Positions 24,273 to 30,200 of a stretch of DNA of 30,200 bases are shown here, in pieces. The position numbers and the translations under genes are program-made. Position 1 is the stretch's first letter. Every line of letters starts with the position of its first letter. The stretch lies in contig LNEX01000328.1 in the NCBI GenBank assembly GCA_001464165.1, positions 1 through 30,200 on the forward strand. Direction: 5' to 3'. A model generated the notes under the pieces. It saw only the letters and a program-made list of their open reading frames with translations. It made no database searches and was not told the origin of the DNA. The stretch is from a bacterium Ga0077546 (GTDB lineage: Bacteria; Cyanobacteriota; Vampirovibrionia; Obscuribacterales; Obscuribacteraceae).

Positions 24273-25943
24273 TTATTTGGTTTTGCTGCCTGAGGCAAGT
24301 TCACTTTCTTCTAGGCGAAAGTTGGCGAGACTGAGTTCGGCGAAGCAATTATCGATGTCGGCGATAGCAGCAATTTCATTGAACTGAATATGGCCACTTT
24401 TGATCATGTTATAGAGCCGGTTGAAGCGTTCGATGTGTCCATCAAAACGCTCGATAGCGTAATCTTTGGCTTGCCCAGTGGTGACCAAGAACGGCCAATC
24501 GCTTGACGAGAGCAGCAGTAGTTCGCGTGCCAGTTGCTCCGCCGCTTTGTTTAAGGCAGCGTCGTTTGGCGAAGCCTTTACTAGCTCCATAACTTCTTTC
24601 ATCTGTTTTTCCGCTTTATGAATTTGCGGCCACATGAACTCAGTATCGTTGTTCAGCCAAACTTGATAGTGCCCACCAGAGCCCCAGGACGATTCCGGAA
24701 GGTTAATGGTTTTTTCTGGTGGAGTGGCTGTTAAGTATTCAGTAGCTGTCTGCATTTCTATAGCAGTGTAGTTTTTTAAACGGCGAATAACTTCTTTCAA
24801 CCAAGTTACGCCTTCAAACCACCAGTGACCAAAGAGCTCGGTGTCGAATGAGACCATAACCAAACCAGGGCGTCCTGTGGTCTTTAAATGCTCGGTCAAG
24901 CAACCTGGCAAGAAGCCAACATAGTGATCGGCGTTTTCTTTAATGCGGTTAGCGGCAGCTTCAGGGTTGTAAAGCTCTTTGTCGCCGAGGTCGGTACTTT
25001 TGGAGGTCAGTTTCCAGAAGTGCAAACCAGATGTGTCATCTTTTTTGTGGAATTCGCGATAGTTGCCATCTCCTGGATAGCCTTGGTCGGCGGACCAAAC
25101 CTGATAGCCAGCTTGCTCATGACGACCCATCACGGCAATTGGATACTCTTTCAGCCAGAACGCTTCAAATGTATCGAGGCCGGTATTGCCATTTTGTTTA
25201 GAAGGAACATATTCAACCGAGCCATAAGGTCCGACTACTCGCCGTACTTCAGCTGTTTGACCACCTTTGATGACAAACGATTCAGTGAAGAAATATTTCA
25301 AGCCAGCTTCGAACAACCATTTTTCAATTCCAGCACGTTCACCTTGAGCCGGTCTGTATGCGCATTCTGGCAGCCAGAATCCGTTGGGATCTTTGCCAAA
25401 GTGTTTTTTGTAGTTAGCTACACCGGTCTTGTACTGGGCCAAAATAGATACGTCTTCGCTGAGAAGAGGCGAGAAGCAGTGGGTGGCAGCTGAGGTTGTA
25501 ATTTCTATGGCACCAGCGTCTTGTAGTCGTTTGAAACCACCGATTAAGTCGCGCTTCCAGCGATCGGCGAAGTCGCGTTGAATGGCGGTGAACCAATCTA
25601 AGTAAAACTTTGCTAGATGATGGTTTTCAGGATTAGGACTGGCGCCAAAGCTGGCATATTTGGCTTCGTCGGCTTTGGCCGCTTTGATACGTAAGCTAAG
25701 AAACTTTTCGAAACCTTGCTTGAGGTGCTCGTCAGCCAGTTGCTCGCAGAGCACTGGGGTGAGACCGATGGTCAGCTTGGCTTTGATACCTTCTTGTAAT
25801 AGGTCGTCGACAGCATTAAGCAGGGGAATGTAGGTTTCAGCCATACATTCATAAACGCTTTCTTCGCCGAATGGCCACATTCCGGCCTTGCGATAGAAGG
25901 GAAGGTGACTGTGCAACATGAATACAAAGGAGCCGATGCTCAA
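24273..25943 (-). CDS. GH57-family 1,4-alpha-glucan branching enzyme
   Basis: The 556-residue protein has the GH57 (beta/alpha)7 barrel. It starts FVFMLHSHLPFYRKAGMWPF with the conserved HSHLPF motif. The nucleophile is Glu193 in FWLPECAYRP and the acid/base Asp367 in MVSFDTELFGHWWFEG, matching positions in characterised GH57 branching enzymes. A helical C-terminal domain follows. It introduces alpha-1,6 branches in glycogen. The start is TTG at 25943, supported by GAGG 8 nt upstream. Coupling with pyruvate kinase suggests a carbon-storage and glycolysis operon. Confidence 0.9.
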   Translation of the reverse strand: MSIGSFVFMLHSHLPFYRKAGMWPFGEESVYECMAETYIPLLNAVDDLLQEGIKAKLTIGLTPVLCEQLADEHLKQGFEKFLSLRIKAAKADEAKYASFGASPNPENHHLAKFYLDWFTAIQRDFADRWKRDLIGGFKRLQDAGAIEITTSAATHCFSPLLSEDVSILAQYKTGVANYKKHFGKDPNGFWLPECAYRPAQGERAGIEKWLFEAGLKYFFTESFVIKGGQTAEVRRVVGPYGSVEYVPSKQNGNTGLDTFEAFWLKEYPIAVMGRHEQAGYQVWSADQGYPGDGNYREFHKKDDTSGLHFWKLTSKSTDLGDKELYNPEAAANRIKENADHYVGFLPGCLTEHLKTTGRPGLVMVSFDTELFGHWWFEGVTWLKEVIRRLKNYTAIEMQTATEYLTATPPEKTINLPESSWGSGGHYQVWLNNDTEFMWPQIHKAEKQMKEVMELVKASPNDAALNKAAEQLARELLLLSSSDWPFLVTTGQAKDYAIERFDGHIERFNRLYNMIKSGHIQFNEIAAIADIDNCFAELSLANFRLEESELASGSKTK

Positions 25944-26144
25944 CGTCCTGACCTCTTAACTTATTGCTGTGTTCTAAAATCTGCGTACAAAAATACGTCG
26001 CTCCATAGTCGGTCTTGAAACCCATCGTGAGGATGAATTTTGTGATACCCGAGAGCGTCAGTTCTTTATGAACTTGCCTGCGAACTTGCAAAGAACAGTC
26101 AGGAATATAACAAGAAGAAGGCTCGCCGGTCAGCTGCTCAAGCC

Positions 26145-26175
26145 CAAACCGTAACTATTCTTTAGTAGCGGTTTG
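26145..26175. repeat. Inverted repeat upstream of the AT-hook-like gene
   Basis: CAAACCG...ACTA pairs with TAGT...CGGTTTG across a 5-nt loop (TTCTT), with only a 2x2 mismatch inside a 13-bp stem. No T tract follows on either strand, so an operator or mRNA structure is more likely than a terminator. It lies in a 274-bp gap (25944-26217) that otherwise shows nothing clear. Confidence 0.6.
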
Positions 26176-26217
26176 AGTTATGCTGAGAGAATAATTGTTG
26201 CGGATAATTACGAGAAG

Positions 26218-26523
26218 ATGTCAGAAGAACCAGAAAACATCAACTTCTCGCAGCCTACGGAAGGGGCTGTGGGCGATTCTAAACCAAAGCGTGGTCGACC
26301 TCCTGTCGCTCGACCGGTTGGCTCGGCAGCAAGTCAAGCGACTGATAAGAACCCCGTGGGCATGACTCTACCCGAAATGGCTGGTGGTCCCAGACAGTTG
26401 AAACGTATTCGTACCTTGCGGCCGCAGCTGGCTGAAGCAATTCGAGCAGGTTTGATTATGCCTGTTTCACAAAGAGCAGGGCACACGGTCTATCGGTTAG
26501 TACGGCACATTGCTAATCGCTAG
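26218..26523 (+). CDS. Small basic protein with AT-hook-like motif, function unknown
   Basis: The 101-residue product begins MSEEPENINFSQPTEG, and residues 22-32 are KPKRGRPPVAR, an AT-hook-like core (R25-G-R-P28) of the kind that binds the minor groove of AT-rich DNA. The C-terminal half (LKRIRTLRPQLAEAIRAGLI, then RAGHTVYRLVRHIANR) is basic and mostly helical. I do not recognise a named family. The ATG at 26218 is preferred; a TTG start at 26173 would fall inside the upstream hairpin. Its stop overlaps the convergent DUF167 gene by 11 nt. A DNA-binding role is plausible but unproven. Confidence 0.6.
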   Translation: MSEEPENINFSQPTEGAVGDSKPKRGRPPVARPVGSAASQATDKNPVGMTLPEMAGGPRQLKRIRTLRPQLAEAIRAGLIMPVSQRAGHTVYRLVRHIANR

Positions 26524-26848
26524 TCACTAATTGCCTGATCTTGCTTAAGAGTTCAGGCCCTTGGCCTTGCAAATGAATGGTTTTCAATCTAGCTGTAGAG
26601 CCTGAGTGTAGATTCACCGATGCCTTCGGGAGGCGCAGCAAATCTGCTAGTAGCTCGACCAGTGCCGCGTTAGCTTGCCCTTCTATTGCTCTTGCCTTGA
26701 GCTTGATTTTGAGCCGCAAGCCCTCCCCGGTCTCTTTGATACCGACCAATGAGTTCGCCTTTGCCCCGGGCTGCACGTAGAGCCGCAGCACCAGGCCGTC
26801 TTCAACAACCTGTGCATATCCGCTATTGGTCATACTGCTATCAGCCAT
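26513..26848 (-). CDS. DUF167 (YggU-like) family protein
   Basis: The 111-residue protein matches the small DUF167 fold in LRLYVQPGAKANSLVGIKE, LKIKLKARAIEGQANAALVE and VNLHSGSTARLKTIHLQG. The biochemical role of the family is not established. The start at ATG 26848 (MADSSMTNSGY) is chosen because a longer in-frame start at 27013 would run into the divergent kdsA gene and add 55 unrelated residues. It is separated from kdsA by only 45 bp, which must contain promoters for both or overlap coding sequence. Confidence 0.82.
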   Translation of the reverse strand: MADSSMTNSGYAQVVEDGLVLRLYVQPGAKANSLVGIKETGEGLRLKIKLKARAIEGQANAALVELLADLLRLPKASVNLHSGSTARLKTIHLQGQGPELLSKIRQLVTSD

Positions 26849-26893
26849 GCTGCTACAATATCCAATCACATATTTAGATCGCAAGGGGGGCGT

Positions 26894-27772
26894 ATGGCTG
26901 CTAAGACTGTTAAGGTCGGTACTCACCAGGTTACAGCCGGTGGAAAGTTTCTGATCATAGCCGGGCCATGTGTAATTGAGTCTTGGGAGACGATTTTTAC
27001 AACCGCTAGTCACCTTAAGGCGCTTTCAGCTAAGCATGACTTCAATTTAGTTTTTAAGGCTTCTTTTGATAAAGCAAATCGCACTGCTGTGCATGGGTTT
27101 CGCGGCCCTGGTTTAGAAAAGGGCTTGGCGATGTTAGGTGATATCAAACGTAAGCTAGATCTGCCAGTGCTTTCAGATATTCATGATGTCGAGCAGTGTC
27201 AGGCTGCTGGTGAAGTTTTAGATGTTTTGCAAATACCTGCTTTTCTCTGTCGGCAAACCGATTTGTTAGTGGCTGCGGCGCAAACAGGTAAGTGCGTCAA
27301 TATCAAGAAAGGTCAGTTTCTCTCTCCTGGAGAAATGAAAAACGCTGTCAAAAAAGTTGTCGATTCAGGCAATGAGAATGTCATGCTTACTGAGCGCGGC
27401 ACTACATTTGGTTACAATAACTTGGTGGTAGATTTTCGCGGCATTCCAATAATGAAAGAAACCGGATATCCGGTAATCTTTGATGCTACCCATTCAGTTC
27501 AGCTCCCCGGTGGTGCTGGTGACGCCTCTAGTGGGCAGCGCCAATATATTCCTACTCTAGCTCGAGCTGCAGTTGTCGCTGGCGTAGACGGTATGTTTAT
27601 GGAAGTGCACCCCAACCCTGATGAGGCTAAGAGCGATGCTGCCAATCAAGTGCCATTGGGGCAGGTGGAAGAGTTGATTATGCAAGTAATGAAGCTCTAT
27701 AACACTGTTAGAGAGATGCCTGAAATCAGCCTGCCAGCCCCTGGTCAGTGCAAACAGTTTGTTACTGTTTAG
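26894..27772 (+). CDS. kdsA: 3-deoxy-D-manno-octulosonate 8-phosphate synthase (KdsA), metal-dependent type
   Basis: The 292-residue enzyme condenses PEP and arabinose-5-phosphate to Kdo-8-phosphate for LPS. Motifs are IIAGPCVIES, FKASFDKANR, GFRGPGLEKGL, VLSDIHD and FDATHSVQLPGG. Cys26, His200, Glu237 and Asp248 are the four metal ligands, so this is the metal-dependent class (the metal-independent form has Asn at the Cys position). A GGGGGG-rich ribosome site precedes ATG 26894. A TGCTACAAT box at about 26851-26859 could be an extended -10. It implies an LPS-containing outer membrane. Confidence 0.95.
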   Translation: MAAKTVKVGTHQVTAGGKFLIIAGPCVIESWETIFTTASHLKALSAKHDFNLVFKASFDKANRTAVHGFRGPGLEKGLAMLGDIKRKLDLPVLSDIHDVEQCQAAGEVLDVLQIPAFLCRQTDLLVAAAQTGKCVNIKKGQFLSPGEMKNAVKKVVDSGNENVMLTERGTTFGYNNLVVDFRGIPIMKETGYPVIFDATHSVQLPGGAGDASSGQRQYIPTLARAAVVAGVDGMFMEVHPNPDEAKSDAANQVPLGQVEELIMQVMKLYNTVREMPEISLPAPGQCKQFVTV

Positions 27773-27783
27773 CTGCTAAGTTT

Positions 27784-30177
27784 GTGAAAAAACATCAAGC
27801 TAGAAATTCGCAATTGAAAGCTAAATTGAAATTGACTCGAGTAATAGTTTCTCTTGCTGTACTCAATTATTCATTGGGCACGGGGGTGCCGCTTGCTGCC
27901 TTTTCGCAGCTAGTTTTCATGCACCCAGCCGCTGCTCAGGCGGCAGACGCCGCTGCTGTTGACTTAAATGATTTGCTGGCGAAGAGTCTCACCGCATATG
28001 GTGGCGAAGAGAATGTCGCTCAGCTCGCTTCGGGCTTCAGTATTTTCGGAAAGGAGTACGACAATGTTTCGCAAGACTCCGGGGCTGGCCTTGATCTTAG
28101 CCAAATTGAGAGCCGGCCCAGCGACGCTTCTTTTCGTCTGATACGTAAAGGAGTGCGTTGGCGCCTTGATCATGAGCGCGGCAATGCTCTCAACAATGGT
28201 GCTGCTGTCACTTTGACCGAAGGCTTCAACGGCGAGGTGCCATGGGTGCACGCTGGGGCTAGAAGTTCGAGCAAAGCGGAAGATCTACAAGTTGAGTCGG
28301 CTAAGCTGCTCAATTTGGAGACTACCTTGCCAGCCACTTTTGTTATGGAAGGCCTGCGCCTGGCACAGACTAATGCCGTTGATCAAATTGCTTATAAAGG
28401 CCAAACAAATTTGCGGGGCACCCCGGTTTGGAATGTGCAATTTAATAGCCCTACTGGCACAGACAGCTTCACTATGTCCATAGAGCAGAATAACTACATG
28501 GTAGTGGCTGTTAGCTTTGACCTTGGTGAAGGTAGTAAGAAGAGAGTGTCACTAGAATATAGTCAGTATCAGCCTTCTGCTGGTAGCTTGTACCCGCATA
28601 GGTTCGTTCGTAGGGTCGACGATAAAGTAGAGTTGGTGCGCATCACTTCTGACTTGAGTGCGAACAGTAAGATCAAAGATAGCGAGTTTGATAGACCAGG
28701 TGGTACCTTCCACTTGAGTCGCACAATAACAGTACCTTTCGATTATGGTCAGCGCGAAATTTTGGTTAAGGGTCGGCTTAATAATGGCGAAGAGTTAGAT
28801 TTTTTATTTGATACTGGTGCCAGCGATACTATTATTGACCGCCGCGTAGCTGCTGAGAATTATTTGCTCAAAGAAGGCCTAGCTGGAATGCAGGCCTTGT
28901 CTGGTTCGGTTATGACCAATACCAGTACCATCGGACGCTTAGAGCTAGGCAATCTTATCGTCAACGATATTGATGCCCGCATTCTTGATCTCTCTTCGCA
29001 GTCAAGGCACTTGGGCCGCAGGCTCGGCGGCATTATTGGCACTAATGTCATTTCTAAGTTTGTTGTTGGTGTCGACTATGGCAAGACTACTCTGTCTTTT
29101 TATGATGCTGATAGTTTTGTGCTACCGACTGATTGTGCTGCTGTGACATTCTCACGACGTAGCGCACCAGTCGTGAAAGTGAAGCTAAATGGTCGTGAAG
29201 ATGTGATGATGCTGGTCGATACTGGTGCTGCTTTCAACAATCTGCCGCCGGCAGTCGCCGCTCGGTATAGCACTGGCGAAAACAAGCACGTGACTGAAGG
29301 CACCGGCCTGGATGGTAGGCCCGTAAAACTCGGTCGTGTCATTGTCGATAATGTCGTACTGGCTGGTAAAACCGTTAAACGTGTCGATTTTACCTATACT
29401 CTGTCACTGCCCTCTAACCCCGCATCCGCAAAGAATGAACCCAAGAGTGACTCTGGCTTCTTCCAGACTTCTAACCTTGGAATATTAGGCAATCCGTTTT
29501 TAGAAAATTTCTTCGTTTACTTTGACTATAAGTTCCAGCGCATGTTGATTCGGCCTTCTGCTGTAGTTAAGACACGCTCAATTATTGACCAGGCAATAGC
29601 GGCTGGCGACGATCAGCTTGTGCAAAAACGTGATTTTAGACTGGCTGAGCTGAACTATAACAAGGCGTTGCTTTCGGCCACCGCAAGTGGTGACAAGAAA
29701 AATGAGGCAAGATTGCTGGGGCGCTTTGGCAATCTGCGTCGTATGATGGCAAAAGATTTGGGTCGCCCTGAGCATTCAAAGGCAAGCTACGACTATTTTG
29801 TTCGCGCTCAAGATCTTGCTAAAAAAGTTGGCTCTACCGAAATTGAAGGGCGCATATTGGCCGATTGGAGCTTGCTTTATTTAGACGGCAATCAAGCTGT
29901 GTCAGCAAAGCAGACAATTGATAGAGCCTTGCAGCTGACTCCCCAAGATGCCAATGTTAATATCGACTATGCCGTCCATTTGTTCAGGGCTAGGCGTTTT
30001 CCTGAGATGCAGCGCTATGTTGAGAAGGCTCTTTTTCTCGACCATTCAAATTGGCAAGCACTATGGTATCAAGTCAAATTGTCTGAGTTATTTGGCGACA
30101 CCCCCAAGGTGATTTCTACACTGCGCCCACGGCTCAGACCGCACAGGTTGTTTAATCGGAATCTGGAGGGTAACTGA
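27784..30177 (+). CDS. Large exported protein with two retropepsin-like domains and C-terminal TPRs
   Basis: From GTG 27784 the product is 797 residues. A signal-peptide-like N-terminus (LKLTRVIVSLAVLNY, then AAAQA) leads into a ~250-residue region that resembles LolA-type lipoprotein-sorting folds (SLTAYGGEENVAQLAS). Two aspartyl-protease-like domains follow: Asp343-Thr-Gly-Ala-Ser (FDTGASDTIID) and, 136 residues on, Asp479-Thr-Gly-Ala-Ala (VDTGAAFNNLP). Each ends with a GIIGTNVISKF or GILGNPFLENF motif. TPR-like helices cover about residues 600-797. The two DTG motifs could pair within one chain to form a pepsin-like active site. A GTG at 27748, overlapping kdsA, is an alternative start; neither has a clear ribosome site. 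It is probably co-transcribed with kdsA. Confidence 0.78.
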   Translation: MKKHQARNSQLKAKLKLTRVIVSLAVLNYSLGTGVPLAAFSQLVFMHPAAAQAADAAAVDLNDLLAKSLTAYGGEENVAQLASGFSIFGKEYDNVSQDSGAGLDLSQIESRPSDASFRLIRKGVRWRLDHERGNALNNGAAVTLTEGFNGEVPWVHAGARSSSKAEDLQVESAKLLNLETTLPATFVMEGLRLAQTNAVDQIAYKGQTNLRGTPVWNVQFNSPTGTDSFTMSIEQNNYMVVAVSFDLGEGSKKRVSLEYSQYQPSAGSLYPHRFVRRVDDKVELVRITSDLSANSKIKDSEFDRPGGTFHLSRTITVPFDYGQREILVKGRLNNGEELDFLFDTGASDTIIDRRVAAENYLLKEGLAGMQALSGSVMTNTSTIGRLELGNLIVNDIDARILDLSSQSRHLGRRLGGIIGTNVISKFVVGVDYGKTTLSFYDADSFVLPTDCAAVTFSRRSAPVVKVKLNGREDVMMLVDTGAAFNNLPPAVAARYSTGENKHVTEGTGLDGRPVKLGRVIVDNVVLAGKTVKRVDFTYTLSLPSNPASAKNEPKSDSGFFQTSNLGILGNPFLENFFVYFDYKFQRMLIRPSAVVKTRSIIDQAIAAGDDQLVQKRDFRLAELNYNKALLSATASGDKKNEARLLGRFGNLRRMMAKDLGRPEHSKASYDYFVRAQDLAKKVGSTEIEGRILADWSLLYLDGNQAVSAKQTIDRALQLTPQDANVNIDYAVHLFRARRFPEMQRYVEKALFLDHSNWQALWYQVKLSELFGDTPKVISTLRPRLRPHRLFNRNLEGN

Positions 30178-30179
30178 AG

Positions 30180-30200
30180 ATGGCTACAGCTACCCTCAGG
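30180..30200 (+). CDS. First codons of a downstream gene (cut by window edge)
   Basis: An ATG at 30180 (MATATLR and onward) lies 2 nt after the preceding stop, with GGAGGG at about 30164-30169 upstream. The spacing and ribosome site suggest a co-transcribed gene, but only seven codons are visible. Confidence 0.4.

Noticed and set aside
24888..25493. 201-codon open frame on the plus strand inside the GH57 gene
   Set aside because: Antisense to catalytic motifs of the branching enzyme; low-complexity Phe/Val-rich translation without a family match.
1..30200. CRISPR arrays, insertion sequences, prophage genes, rRNA
   Set aside because: No regularly spaced repeats, transposase or integrase motifs, phage structural genes or rRNA segments were found; the tandem repeats seen have no spacers.

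Overview
This looks like a Gram-negative, non-photosynthetic bacterium with a cyanobacteria-like iron-sulfur regulator. The window contains kdsA (Kdo synthesis, so an LPS-type outer membrane), many exported TPR proteins, a GH57 glycogen-branching enzyme, and a SUF operon divergent from a SufR-type repressor. No photosynthesis gene is present. From recall of families, not a search, a Melainabacteria/Obscuribacterales-like lineage is a reasonable guess. No phage, insertion sequence or CRISPR array was seen.

Layout. (1) 1-3750: a partial gene at the left edge, a TadE-like pilin-type membrane protein, an exported TPR protein (minus strand), an LRR protein and a CDGSH iron-sulfur protein. The last two share a near-identical 23-nt upstream element. 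(2) 3760-7174: a tight minus-strand operon of four paralogues. Each has an N-terminal five-cysteine domain, one membrane segment and a low-complexity linker; three of the four end in a TonB/TolA-like C-terminal domain. This is the least familiar part of the window. (3) 7348-8781: an exported serine hydrolase of the beta-lactamase/S12 fold. (4) 8893-11442: tRNA-Gln with a strong promoter, ribosomal protein L25, and recN. (5) 11691-15385: mrp (Fe-S carrier ATPase), a TPR protein and a nucleoside hydrolase. (6) 15420-21445: a SUF operon read on the minus strand as sufC-sufB-sufD-Rieske-sufS-sufU-sufT-like. sufD is broken by two single-base losses. A 495-bp divergent regulatory region separates it from sufR. 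(7) 22773-25943: GH57 branching enzyme followed by pyruvate kinase. (8) 26145-30200: a small basic AT-hook-like protein, a DUF167 protein, kdsA, a large exported protein with two retropepsin-like domains plus TPRs, and the first codons of another gene.

Fe-S biology dominates. The SUF operon supplies scaffold (SufU, SufBCD), sulfur donor (SufS) and a DUF59 maturation factor, with a Rieske protein inside the operon. Mrp, CDGSH and SufR are further Fe-S carrier, client or sensor proteins. The window is also rich in short tandem repeats (10, 12 and 18 bp) placed at gene ends or inside coding sequence, which points to frequent replication slippage.
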